A DNA stretch of 64,000 bases, taken from NCBI GenBank assembly GCA_016946835.1, contig JACVTC010000092.1, forward strand, positions 547,001 to 611,000. Direction: 5' to 3'. This document shows positions 41,242 through 51,844 of this stretch, piece by piece (within the stretch, counting starts at the first letter, position 1; every line of letters starts with the position of its first letter). The position numbers were made by a program, and so were the translations under genes. This stretch comes from Neocallimastix lanati (nom. inval.). Lineage: Eukaryota > Neocallimastigomycota > Neocallimastigomycetes > Neocallimastigales > Neocallimastigaceae. The notes under the pieces are model-generated. The model was not told where the DNA came from, did not search any database, and saw only the letters and a list, made by a program, of their open reading frames with translations.

Positions 41242-41790
41242 TAAATTTAAAAAATATTATTTCTGGTATAGTTGTTAGTAACTAATACCATGAATCAAAC
41301 TACTTAGGGTTCGATTCACATTTATTATTATTTTATAGTTTTATTCTAAAAAATATCTAGAAGATTCTTTATAGTTCAAGAAATTACTAGAATTTCTTGA
41401 TAATTCTTGTGTTTAATTAATTAAAATTTATTCTATTAAATTCTTAATTCTATTGTTTTCTATTTTTTCTAAATTTTTCGATTTTTAAGAACTTTTTAGA
41501 AACTTTTATTTTTATTTTTTAATAACTTTAACTTTTGAAAAAAAATATAAATATGAGTAAAATTCTTATTAACAAATATTCTTTTCTTTGTGTTTTTTAT
41601 TTTAATTTTGTTTAGTTAATAAAACTTAATTTTTTAATAAAACTTTTTTTAATATTAATACTATATCAACCCTTGCGGCTTATAGTATTATAATAAATAT
41701 AATTAATAAAATAATTATAATAAAAGAAAAAAAATAAAATAATTTTTGTTTTTTTGAGTGTTATTATATTTATTATAATATTTTGTTATA
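41242..41790 (+). repeat. 5' LTR of element G, second segment
   Basis: Matches 47461-48009 after the TAAA duplication. Contains TATA-like AAATATAAATATG (41544-41556), a TACTATA...TTATAGTA hairpin around 41660-41690 and the self-primer. Ends TTTTGTTATA. Confidence 0.9.
41590..41600 (+). promoter_or_regulatory. Self-primer segment in the LTR of G
   Basis: GTGTTTTTTAT, about 45 bases after the TATA box, is the exact reverse complement of ATAAAAAACAC (41791-41801), the first 11 bases after the LTR. Third case in this window of Tf1-like self-priming geometry. Confidence 0.72.
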
Positions 41791-41801
41791 ATAAAAAACA
41801 C
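41791..41801 (+). other. Self-priming primer-binding site of G
   Basis: ATAAAAAACAC directly abuts the 5' LTR and pairs with 41590-41600. No tRNA-type TGG is present. Confidence 0.72.
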
Positions 41802-41899
41802 CCAAGATTTAGACGCCGTGCCTTGATATATCTACCCTTTTGTTTGGTTTGAAGCTTTCTTTTGGAATTAGTGTCTACTGCCTTTTTGTTTTCTTTTTG

Positions 41900-42195
41900 G
41901 ACTTTATTTTTTGAATCTCTCGGATTTTCTGTTTCCTTTGTTTTTTGGTTTCTGTTTGGCTACTTATCTTATTGGCTTCAGGTTTCCACTTTTGGTTAGA
42001 TTCTTTCTGTTTGCCTTGGATTTCTTATTTTTGGTCTTGGTTTTTGTTTCCATTGGTTTCAGATTTCTTAGTTTTGGACTTGGTTTTTGTTTCCATTGGT
42101 TTCGGGTTTCTGATTCTTGGTTTCTACTTTTGGACAAAATCTCTTCTTCTCTTAGTCTCTGATATCTTCTTTGGGTTCAGCCTTGCTTCTTGAAT
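41900..42195 (+). repeat. T/G-rich leader tract of G with a 43-bp tandem repeat
   Basis: Strongly strand-biased T+G sequence. CTTGGTTTTTGTTTCCATTG occurs twice, 43-44 bp apart (about 42036 and 42080), followed each time by GTTTC and a related TTTCT stretch. Overlapping hydrophobic reading frames through it are a result of T-richness and have no family resemblance, so I do not call them genes. The tract is followed by A runs at about 42281-42328. Confidence 0.7.
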
Positions 42196-42379
42196 CTACT
42201 TTTTTTTTTTTAAAAAATAAAATTCTCGGTTTTTGGTATTAATAGCAAACTCACAATAATACCAAAATCTATCTAGGCGAAAAAAAAAAAAAAAAATTTT
42301 GATATAAAAAAAAAAAAAAAAAAAAAAAATTCTTTAAGAAGTTCTACAGTTCTTGAGACTTTTTAAAGAATATTACAGG

Positions 42380-42665
42380 TAAATATAATATTTAAATATA
42401 CTAGGAGCGATTAGAGCTCATAAACAGAGTTTCGGCGGTTAGTAACTAGTTTCAGTAGGTTAGAAACTATAGCCGTTAATTATTCGAATATAAACGGGCT
42501 TCAAAACCCTAGGGCGTGAAGAGCGTGTGGATTAAACGAAAGCCACATCCTACCAACCAACTTCAACAGTTCGGTGGTTGCTCTATTCGAATAAGCTCTG
42601 GCGAATAAGGAACTATAGTCACCGAAGGCTATAGGTTGGTCGTGAAGGTAAAGCGACTTTAAAAT
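42380..42665 (+). other. Structured leader RNA of element G
   Basis: A GC-rich island of about 280 bp. Visible stems: TAGTTTC with GAAACTA (about 42445-42468), GTGG with CCAC around ATTAAACGAAAG (about 42525-42548), CAACCA with TGGTTG (about 42557-42580), CTATAG with CTATAG (about 42612-42634), GTCG with CGAC (about 42639-42657). TATTCGAATA occurs at about 42481 and 42583. A donor-like CAG/GTAAAT lies at its left edge near 42378. It is unlike the B/F/J leader. No hammerhead core was found. Confidence 0.55.
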
Positions 42666-42791
42666 ATATAGTTTATAATTTTTTATTTTGAGGTCTAGTA
42701 TATACCTCTAGTTAGTAACTCTTGCCGGTTTTTTATTTTGTTGTAAGGCATAAAAGAGTGAAATTTAGTCTAGTTATTATATTTACCAAAT

Positions 42792-42796
<5 letters not shown>

Positions 42797-42841
<45 letters not shown>

Positions 42842-42918
42842 AAATCAGCAATTAAACTAAACGCCTAGTAAAATAATAATTTATAATTCTTTATCATTAC
42901 AATTTTCATTCGGGAGCA

Positions 42919-42956
<38 letters not shown>
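42797..42956 (+). repeat. Two long A runs before gag of G
   Basis: Runs of roughly 40 A (42799-42838) and roughly 36 A (42920-42956) flank a short mixed segment, then an AAT repeat. They lie 80-240 bases before the gag start. Lengths may be affected by sequencing or assembly. Confidence 0.85.
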
Positions 42957-42958
<2 letters not shown>

Positions 42959-43040
42959 ATAATAATAATAATAGTGATAATATTAAATAAATCTTCCTAT
43001 TGCAATTCTTAAACTTGTTTATAATTTAATAATTCTTTCA

Positions 43041-46000
43041 ATGTCTTCTTCATCTAACGATTTTCATTTTAATGGCGATTCAGCTAAGCTCAAGGGATTT
43101 TTAGCTTATGTTGGGTTAGCCATTGCTCTTCGTCCTGAATATTTCACCAATGATCCGTTAAAAGTAGCTTATACCATCACTTTGTTAAGAGATGAAGCTA
43201 TGGATTGGGCTGCAGACTTGATGAATGAAAATAACCCAGTCCTTGACGATTTTAACGCTTTCATTGAACTTATGAAGGATAGATTCAGTGACGTAGATGC
43301 AGTTTTTAATTGTAATCAAGCTCTTATGCATATTAAGCAAAAAGCATATGGTAAAGTCACTGATTACAATAATGAATTCCGTAGGCTTTCGGAAAAAACG
43401 GACTGGAATGAATTTGCCTTAATGGATGTTTATATTGAAGGATTGCTACCAAGACTTCAAGAAAGAGTAATTAGTTTGTTCCCTCCTCCTGCCAAATTAA
43501 GTGAACTAATGCGAATTACCAATCGTATAGATCATCAAATGACTCGATTCGCAACGATCAACAATTACAATTCTAGAAATAACAGTAATAATAATAATAA
43601 TTCTCGTAATAATAGGAAGTATTTTAGATTTAACTCTAGTAATAATAGAAACGCCAATTCTAATTCTTTTTTCAAATCAAATAATGATTCAAATTACTCT
43701 CATTTATCCCCTGAAGAAAGAGCAAGAAGAATTAAAGAAGGGCTTTGTCTATATTGTGGACAATCAGGCCATAAGTTAATAAATTGTCCAAAGCGAGCAA
43801 ATAAACCTGGCTCCTCCCATATGGCTAGATCTAATTCTTCTAAGAAATTTAATAAAGATTGTATTATTAAGTGTTCCTTTAACTACAAAAATAAATGGAT
43901 TAAAGCTAAGGCTCTTATAGATTCCGGCTCCGACTTGAATCTTATGGATAGTAATTTTGCTAAAATTAATAATTTTAAGCTTGTACATGATAATTTAGAA
44001 GCTGATAACATTACTGGTATTGGTGGTGGCAAAGACGTTGTTGGTAAAACTATACCAATATTATTTAAAGTTAGTAACCTTCAGGTCTTAACAGAATTTT
44101 TTGTTATTGATTTGAACGACAAATTTGAGTGCTTAATTGGTTCTAGATTTCTTAAAGAAAATAAATCATCAATTGATTTCAACAATAATATTTTAAGCTT
44201 TTGCAATAGTAATAACAATGCGTCAGATTCTTCCTTTGTTGAATCAGTACCTTCGACCTCGGTTAACTCTACTTCACTTTCTCTTACTTCGAATACTTCC
44301 GACTCTATCTCTTCGAAACCAGCCTATTCCAGTTCATGCACCCCTAATAATTCTTTGTTTGATAATTCTTCTATTTCTCCTTCAGTGTTGAAGAATTCAA
44401 TTGCCTCTTCCCCAAACATGGATACTCCAAATAAAACACTTCCCGCCATTTATCTAGAATTCTCTGATGTATTTAGTGAAGAAGAAGCTAAAATCTTACC
44501 TCCTCATTCTAGTTTTGATTGTGCTATTGACCTTAAACCTAATACTAAGTTATATTATAGTGCAATTTATCCCCTTACAATTCCCGAAGAAATAGCTTTA
44601 GAAAAAATTATTAAAGACTATTTAAAATACGGTTTTATTGTTAGGTCAAAATCAGAAGCTGGTCATCCAATTTTATTTGCTCCAAAAGATAATGGTGAGT
44701 TACGTATGTGTATTGATCTTAGGAAACTTAATGAAATCACCATTAGAGATAGTTATCCTATGCCTTTAACAACTGTTATTTTTAATAAAGCTCCTGGTCA
44801 TAAGTATTACTCAAAGCTTGATTTAAAATCTGCTTACTTCCAAATTCGTATCAGGTCTGGAGATGAATACAAAACAGCTTTTGTATGTAGCTTAGGACAC
44901 TTTGAATTTAGAGTTATGCCTTTCGGTTTCAAGAATGCACCTGCCTGTTTTCAAAGAATGATTGATACTTCATTAAGTGACTATTTAGGTAAATTTTGTT
45001 ATGCCTATATTGATGATATTATCATTTTTTCTGATGATCTTTCTGAACATCATTTACACGTTAAAAAAGTACTATTACAACTTAGGAAATTTCATTTACA
45101 TGTTAACCTTGAAAAATGTGAGTTTGATAAGTTCGAAGTTAAATTTTTAGGATATTATGTATCTTCAGATGGTCTTAAGATGGATATTAAGAAAGTCTCA
45201 GCTATTTTAGATTGGCCTGCTCCAACTACAGTTAAAGAAGTTCAATCGTTTCTTGGCCTAGCCAATTTCTACAGACGCTTTATAAAAAAATTTGCTAAAA
45301 TTGCTTATCCTCTTAATAAACTTACAAGAAAAAATGTTCCTTTTGTTTGGTCAAAAGATGCTAATGACTCCTTTGAACTTCTTAAACGTTCTTTTACTTC
45401 TGCTCCCATCCTTATTCCTGCTGATCCTAATTCTCAATTTTTTGTTGAAACGGATGCAAGTAATTTTGCGCTTGGATGTATTTTATCCCAAGTTAGCTCT
45501 AAAGATAATAAGTTTCATCCAATTGCTTTCTATTCTAGAGCTTTTACCTCTGCTGAATGCAATTATCAAATTTATGATAAAGAGTTACTTGCTATTAAGA
45601 CTGCTTTTGAATCTTGGAGGTACTATTTAGAAGGTGCTAAGAATACTATTAAAGTTCTTACTGATCATAGAAATCTACTCTACTTTAAGAAACCAGAACA
45701 GCTTTCACAACGTTTAATTAGATGGTCAATGTTCTTTACTCGATTTGACTTTCAAATTGAGTATCGTCCAGGTTCTCGCGGTGGTAAGCCTGATGCTTTA
45801 TCTCGCCGTCCTGATTATGATAATCATGAACCTGCTAAACCTTACCAAGTACTTAAACCGGAAAATTTTTGTTTTACTTCAAGTATCTCTATTGAATCAA
45901 ATCTACAAGATGAAATTAAAAAGTGTTACTCCAAGGATCCTTTCTTTAATAATGTTAAGATATATTTTGAAAAGCCTTCTACTAATGAGAAACCCATTGC

Positions 46001-47369
46001 TTCGGTTGATCTCCTTTCGTTCTCCAATGGTATTCTTTTATATGACAATCTTATTTATATTCCTGAATGCCTTAGATTTAAAATTCTTTGTTCTTGTCAC
46101 GATTCTCCTACTGCTGGCCACTTTGGCATAAATAAAACCTCTGACTTAGTTTCTAGAAATTATTGGTGGCCTGGTATGCATAAGGATATTAAAAAATATA
46201 TTCGTACTTGTAATGTGTGCTGCGCTTCAAAAGCTCCTCGTCATAAACCTTACGGTTTACTTAAATCTTTACCCATTAGCAATAATCCTTGGGAATCAAT
46301 TTCAATGGATTTTATAACAGATCTTCCCTCTTCCAATGGTATGTCTTGTATTCTTGTCGTAGTTGATCGCTTTACGAAGATGGCTCATTTTGTTCCCTTT
46401 AAATCAGTTCCCTCTGCTGAGGATTGTGCTGAACAATTTCTTAATTCTATTTTCAAACTTCATGGTCTGCCAAAGGATATTGTGTCGGATAGAGGTACTC
46501 AGTTTACTTCTAAATTTTGGAATAGATTATTTAATTTACTTCATGTTGATCTTTGTTTATCATCTGCTCATCATCAGCAAACTAATGGTCAAACGGAGAG
46601 GGTAAACGCAATACTTGAACAATACTTAAGATGTTATGTTAATTATCAACAAAATAATTGGATGGAATATTTATCTCTTGCAGAATTTGCTTACAATAAC
46701 ACAATACAAGAATCTGCAAATGCTACTCCTTTCTTTCTTAATTATGGGTTCAATCCTAAATTTGATCCTTCTACTCCAGATGTTTCTATTGTCCCTCGTG
46801 CTGAAATTATTGCTAAAGACCTAAAAGAATTAAGAAATGTACTTAAAGAAAATCTTCAAAGTGCAGTTAATTTTCAAAAAAAATATTATGATGATAAACA
46901 TATGTCTCCGCCTGAGTTTAAAGTTGGCTCAAAAGTTTGGCTGTTAAGGAATGATTTAATAAATAATAAAAAAGGTAAACTTGCTCCTAAGAAATCTGGT
47001 CCATTTACTATTTTAAAGAAAATTTCAGATGTAAGTTATAAATTAAAGTTACCAAACTCTTTTAGGGTCTTTCCAGTTTTCCACGTTTCACTTCTTGAGC
47101 CAGCCTATGAAAATGAATTTACAGAAAGAAATATCCCAACTCCAAAACCTATTATACTTAATGGAGAAAAAGAATATGAGGTTGAATCTATTCTTGATTC
47201 AAAGAAATTTCATAACAAAATTAAATATTTAATTCATTGGAAAGGTTATGATGATTCTGAAAACTCATGGGAACCTTTTGAGAATCTTCATTGCAATAAA
47301 CTTCTTGCCGAATTCCACAAGAAGTTTCCAAATAAACCAAAACCTAAGACGTCTGGAATCCGTCTCTAA
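43041..47369 (+). CDS. gag-pol: Element G Gag-Pol polyprotein with chromodomain
   Basis: 1442 residues in a single open frame, start MSSSSNDFHFNGDSAKLKGFL. Gag about 1-270 with the capsid-like domain (EAMDWAADLMNENNPVLDDFNAFIELMKDRF) and CCHC knuckle CLYCGQSGHKLINC near 236-249. Protease LIDSGSDLNLMD near 294. A Ser/Asn-rich linker (about 390-470). Reverse transcriptase about 500-700 with LDLKSAYFQIRI and YIDD near 657. RNase H with VETDASNFALG near 808. Integrase: zinc finger HDSPTAGHFGINKT...CNVC (about 1020-1065), MDFITDLP, SDRGTQF, HHQQTNGQTERVN, and KSGPFTIL near 1318. A C-terminal chromodomain (YEVESILDSKKFHNKIKYLIHWKGYDDSENSWEPFENL, about 1375-1415) with the aromatic and WKGY features of chromatin-reading domains, which in chromoviruses direct integration. 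Length and order match a full-length family member. Confidence 0.96.
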   Translation: MSSSSNDFHFNGDSAKLKGFLAYVGLAIALRPEYFTNDPLKVAYTITLLRDEAMDWAADLMNENNPVLDDFNAFIELMKDRFSDVDAVFNCNQALMHIKQKAYGKVTDYNNEFRRLSEKTDWNEFALMDVYIEGLLPRLQERVISLFPPPAKLSELMRITNRIDHQMTRFATINNYNSRNNSNNNNNSRNNRKYFRFNSSNNRNANSNSFFKSNNDSNYSHLSPEERARRIKEGLCLYCGQSGHKLINCPKRANKPGSSHMARSNSSKKFNKDCIIKCSFNYKNKWIKAKALIDSGSDLNLMDSNFAKINNFKLVHDNLEADNITGIGGGKDVVGKTIPILFKVSNLQVLTEFFVIDLNDKFECLIGSRFLKENKSSIDFNNNILSFCNSNNNASDSSFVESVPSTSVNSTSLSLTSNTSDSISSKPAYSSSCTPNNSLFDNSSISPSVLKNSIASSPNMDTPNKTLPAIYLEFSDVFSEEEAKILPPHSSFDCAIDLKPNTKLYYSAIYPLTIPEEIALEKIIKDYLKYGFIVRSKSEAGHPILFAPKDNGELRMCIDLRKLNEITIRDSYPMPLTTVIFNKAPGHKYYSKLDLKSAYFQIRIRSGDEYKTAFVCSLGHFEFRVMPFGFKNAPACFQRMIDTSLSDYLGKFCYAYIDDIIIFSDDLSEHHLHVKKVLLQLRKFHLHVNLEKCEFDKFEVKFLGYYVSSDGLKMDIKKVSAILDWPAPTTVKEVQSFLGLANFYRRFIKKFAKIAYPLNKLTRKNVPFVWSKDANDSFELLKRSFTSAPILIPADPNSQFFVETDASNFALGCILSQVSSKDNKFHPIAFYSRAFTSAECNYQIYDKELLAIKTAFESWRYYLEGAKNTIKVLTDHRNLLYFKKPEQLSQRLIRWSMFFTRFDFQIEYRPGSRGGKPDALSRRPDYDNHEPAKPYQVLKPENFCFTSSISIESNLQDEIKKCYSKDPFFNNVKIYFEKPSTNEKPIASVDLLSFSNGILLYDNLIYIPECLRFKILCSCHDSPTAGHFGINKTSDLVSRNYWWPGMHKDIKKYIRTCNVCCASKAPRHKPYGLLKSLPISNNPWESISMDFITDLPSSNGMSCILVVVDRFTKMAHFVPFKSVPSAEDCAEQFLNSIFKLHGLPKDIVSDRGTQFTSKFWNRLFNLLHVDLCLSSAHHQQTNGQTERVNAILEQYLRCYVNYQQNNWMEYLSLAEFAYNNTIQESANATPFFLNYGFNPKFDPSTPDVSIVPRAEIIAKDLKELRNVLKENLQSAVNFQKKYYDDKHMSPPEFKVGSKVWLLRNDLINNKKGKLAPKKSGPFTILKKISDVSYKLKLPNSFRVFPVFHVSLLEPAYENEFTERNIPTPKPIILNGEKEYEVESILDSKKFHNKIKYLIHWKGYDDSENSWEPFENLHCNKLLAEFHKKFPNKPKPKTSGIRL

Positions 47370-47379
47370 GGGAGAGAGT

Positions 47380-48009
47380 TATAACAGAATTAATAATTAC
47401 AATTATTTTATTATTTTAATATTTAGTATTATTTTTCAATAAAGTTTTAAAACAAATAATTAAATTTAAAAAATATTATTTCTGGTATAGTTGTTAGTAA
47501 CTAATACCATGAATCAAACTACTTAGGGTTCGATTCACATTTATTATTATTTTATAGTTTTATTCTAAAAAATATCTAGAAGATTCTTTATAGTTCAAGA
47601 AATTACTAGAATTTCTTGATAATTCTTGTGTTTAATTAATTAAAATTTATTCTATTAAATTCTTAATTCTATTGTTTTCTATTTTTTCTAAATTTTTCGA
47701 TTTTTAAGAACTTTTTAGAAACTTTTATTTTTATTTTTTAATAACTTTAACTTTTGAAAAAAAATATAAATATGAGTAAAATTCTTATTAACAAATATTC
47801 TTTTCTTTGTGTTTTTTATTTTAATTTTGTTTAGTTAATAAAACTTAATTTTTTAATAAAACTTTTTTTAATATTAATACTATATCAACCCTTGCGGCTT
47901 ATAGTATTATAATAAATATAATTAATAAAATAATTATAATAAAAGAAAAAAAATAAAATAATTTTTGTTTTTTTGAGTGTTATTATATTTATTATAATAT
48001 TTTGTTATA
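47380..48009 (+). repeat. 3' LTR of element G
   Basis: 630 bp, TATAACA to TGTTATA, preceded by a purine tract. No difference from the two-part 5' LTR was noticed. Followed by TATGC and the continuation of H pol. Confidence 0.93.
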
Positions 48010-51000
48010 TATGCAAAGGGCAAACGCCCAAAACCACCAAAATGGAGAAACTTATCATCAACTACATCCCTCTTTCATGGCGAATTCCAATATTAGAAGA
48101 GAGAAGGAGAAAAATACGGCTGCCAGAGAACAAGAAATTCGGACCTCAATTACAAATAAAATAGATGAAGGTAAGAAATTAAATGATAAAAACAATGCTA
48201 CTAATCCATCTACTTTTAATAATAATAATATGAATATTAGGAATAGAGGAAATAACATGAATAAGAAGGAAACGTTTAATAAAGAATCTAAGAATAATGT
48301 GGAAGAAGTCGAGGAATTAAATACTAACTCATTACTTGATTCTAAAAATAATGATAAACATATTAAACTTGCAGTAAATCAAGAAAGGTTCAGCATTGGT
48401 GAGGAATTAAATTCGACTCTTTGCAATATTACTCTTGGGCAACTCTTGGATATTAGTCCCAAAATTAGAAGTGAGCTTTCTAAACTATTGAAAATAGAGA
48501 AGAATAGTATAGTTAGTGCTACCTCAAACTTAAATCCATCTATAACTCTGGTTAATAATATTTCACACAACTATGAATCCCACTCAAAAGAAATAACAGA
48601 AGATGAACTAGCAATGGTAACGGCCACGGTTGAATATAAACCCGCTCGACTGCTTATCGACACCTGCAGTAATATTAATGTAATTACTAGTGAGTTCCAA
48701 GCAAAATTAAAGAATTATAAGAAAGTTGGATTCTGTTCCAGTAGAATCCGACAAGCTGCTGTAGATTGTGATCCCAATAAAAATTTATTAGTTCAACTAC
48801 CTTTAACAATTGGTCACTTAACTATTTCATTGACATTTAGAGTAATTGAAAATTCAGATACGTTTTATGACTTGCAAGCTGATAATAGGTTAATTGTAAT
48901 CCCTTACAAAAAAATCTTAGTTCATTCGTTAGAAAATGGTTCTTATGATACCTTAGCAGTTTTAAATCAGAACATCCCTGAGGAAAAATATATATGTTTC
49001 ATAGAGAAAGTAAATGATAATAAATTTAACGAAAATGGTGATTCTACGGTGTGTGCAGTTAACAACATTACGAAACCTCCTTACAATTCTCCGGATCTTC
49101 CTCCCACTTCTTCTAACTATCCTTCCGCTAACAACCTTTCTCCAACTGAATATATTCACCTTGCAGAATTCGTCAACAATCTTGATGAAGAATACGCTTC
49201 TGATCTGGTATCGATGTTGGAAAATAATCTGGAAGTCTTGGCTACCTCTTCAGAAGAGTTATCGCCTTCTTTATTGACTCCTCACCATATTGATTTAAAA
49301 CCTGATGCCACTCCAATAAAGCAAAGAGCTTACCGTCTCTCCAAAGCTAAATCTGACATTCTTAAAAGTGAAATATGTAAACTTATTGAGAAAAATCTTA
49401 TTACCCCGTCCAATTCCCCATGGTCAAGTCCTGTGGTGCTGGTTCCAAAACATAATGGCAAGTGGAGAATTTGTGTTGACTATCGAAAGGTCAACCAAGT
49501 AACTATTAAGGACGCATATTCCCTCCCCCTGATTGATAAAATTTTCGACAGTTTAGATGGTGCTACCATTTTTACTACATTAGACCTCTTTAGTGGGTAT
49601 CACCAAATACCCATGGATCCGGAAAGTATACCTGTCACTAGTTTCACAACTCTTTACGGTAATTATAGTTTTAGAGTTATGCCTTTCGGGCTGACTAATG
49701 CTCCCGCGGCGTTCCAGCGGGAGATGAATCGGATTCTTTTCCCTCTTATTGGTCGATGCGTATATATATTCTTGGATGATATTTTGATTTTTTCCAAAAA
49801 TAAAGTTGATCATATTAAACACATTAATGAAGTTCTAACAATCTTTAAATAATATAAATTAAAAATCAATCTGGAAAAGTGTACTTTTATGAAAACTGAA
49901 GTTCTTGTTTTAGGTCATCTATTAACTAGTAAAGGTCTGAAACCCCAAAGTAACATGGTAGAAGCTATTTTAAATTGGCAACCACCTAAAAATATTTCTG
50001 AATTAAGATCATTTCTTGGAGCTGTTGGTTACTATAGACAGTTTATTCCGAACTATTCTTCTATGTCTGAACCCTTGTGTAGGCTTTTGAAGAAAAACGC
50101 TAAGTTTATTTGGTCTTCTGATCAAGATTTATCTTTTAAGTTTTTAAAACAAAAATTAATGGAATCACCAGTCCTTACATTTCCTAACTTCAATAAACCA
50201 TTCCTTGTCAGAACGGATGCTTCCTATACTGGCTTAGGCGGAGTTCTTCTTCAGATGGAGGAAGAGACTGGGATGGAGTTACCCATCCACTATATTAGTC
50301 GTTCCTTGAATAAGGCAGAGAGACACTATAGCGTTACAGACTTAGAAGGTGCTGCCTTGTTCTATTGTATTTCAAAATTTAAGCAATACATTCTAGGTAA
50401 TAAAATTCCAACAAAAGTAATAACAGATCATAAACCTCTTATTGGTCTATTACAGAATAAAGAACCAGCTAATGCCAGACATGCAATATGGTGTCTTTTA
50501 GTAAGTTCTTTAAATATTATCTTGGAGTATGAAAAAGGTAAAAACAACGTTGTAGCTGATGCGCTTTCCCGTTTAAAATCTAAAGAAGATAAAATATTGG
50601 CTAACCGAAATGAAAACGAAGAAGAAGAAAATTCTTTAGAAGAAGTCAATACTGATTTAATTAACAAATTTTTAAAAGAAAAATTTTTCAAAATTGAAGG
50701 AGTTAGCTACTTTAAGGACAAAGATAACTACAGACAGGTAATTGACGATGACAGTAAAAAGATGGAATTAATTTTAAAGGCCCACAAAATCGGTCACGAA
50801 AGAATAGAAAAAACATATGAAAGATTAAAAAAGAAATTTTATTGGAAAAATATGTTTGCCGATGTAAAAAGAGTAATTGGAAATTGTCATACCTGTATTA
50901 TTAACAGAAGTCAAAAGTATCCAGAACCAACAGAACAGTATCCTTCAAAAGTGGAAGGCCCCTTCACTCACATGGGTTTAGACATCGTAGGTCCGCTTCC

Positions 51001-51844
51001 GGTCACAAAAAAGGGTAATCAATACATAATTGTTACAGTAGATTACTTTACGAAATGGGTGGAAGCCGAGCCACTCCAAACGATTACCTCCCAAGATGTT
51101 GCCGCCTTTTTAAGTAATGTTTTTGCTAGACACGGTGCCCCAGAAGTCATTACAACAGATAATGGTGTTCAGTTTTCCTCCGATTTTACAAAATTATTTT
51201 TGGATCTTTATGATGTTTACGTAAGATTCACTTCCACTTATCACCCGGAGTCAAATGGGTTAACTGAGAATCGAAACAAAGAGATTGGGAAATATCTTCG
51301 CTTGCTGGCAAATAAATACCAAGAATGGGATGAATTACTTCCTGCTGCACTTTGGGCCTTACGTACAGCTAACAATTCGACTACTAAGTTTTCAAGCTTT
51401 CAGTTAGTTTATGGCAGAACCGATCATCAGCCCTTTGAATTACTCATTAGTTCTCCGCAGTTAGAAGACAAAAATCGATCTAAAGATGAAATCTTAATGG
51501 AAAAATTCGTAAGGCATGCCCAGTGGATTAAGGAAGCCTGCAATAACGTTAAAAATGCTAACAAATACTGGTCTATAAGAAGAAACGAAAAACTTTCAAT
51601 GGACAAAAGCCAAGAACTGAATCCTGGCGACAAAGTTTATGTTCGGAATTTCTCAAGAACCAAATTAGAACCCTACCTCGTTGGTCCATTCGAAGTAGTA
51701 AAGGTACAATTCAACACTGTGACTTTGGCTGATCCTAACTCAGGTGAACTATTAAAAAGAAATGTTCACTTTAAAAATTTAATTAAGGTAAAAATTAATT
51801 TTACTTTTCCAGAGAAAAGTCTTAAAGGGAGGAGATCATGCTAA
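48010..51844 (+). pseudogene. pol: Pol region of element H (about one break, beyond the G insertion)
   Basis: Continuation of H pol after G. An N-terminal basic, Asn-rich part, then ITLGQLLDISPKIRSELSKLLKIEKN. Protease with LIDTCSNINVIT (Cys in place of Gly, as in D, F, J). Reverse transcriptase with LDLFSGYHQIPM and FLDD. RNase H with RTDASYTGLGGVLLQ. Integrase with HKIGHERIEKT...CHTCIINRSQ, GLDIVGP, TTDNGVQF, ENRNKE and a GPF module; no chromodomain. The stop codon lies in the first bases of the 3' LTR. Apart from the insertion of G the region has about one break, so this copy is not functional as it stands. Confidence 0.88.

Larger units (their letters stand above)
34139..48009 (+). mobile_element. 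Element G: chromovirus with chromodomain, looks whole; holds F in its 5' LTR
   Basis: The 5' LTR is 34139-34223 plus 41242-41790, the 3' LTR 47380-48009 (630 bp each once the 4-bp duplication made by F is allowed for; I saw no difference between them). Ends are TATAACA and TGTTATA, a 7-bp inverted repeat that lacks the usual TG/CA. TATGC flanks both sides, a 5-bp duplication, inside the pol of H. Interior: self-priming site, long structured leader, single gag-pol frame with chromodomain, purine tract AAGGGAGAGAG. Nothing in the coding region looks broken; only the nested F interrupts the element. Confidence 0.94.

Noticed and set aside
41911-42193. Two overlapping Phe/Leu/Ser-rich frames in the leader of G
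   Set aside because: Produced by the T/G-rich strand-biased tract and its tandem repeat. Both frames look equally protein-like, which is typical of composition and not coding.
42380-42665. Hammerhead or other self-cleaving ribozyme in the leader of G
   Set aside because: A CGAAA is present but the CUGAUGA core and the three-stem arrangement are not. Left as an unassigned structured RNA.
45292-46824. Leu/Ile-rich frames inside G pol and similar shadows inside the other pols
   Set aside because: They lie in another frame of clearly coding sequence and show no family features.
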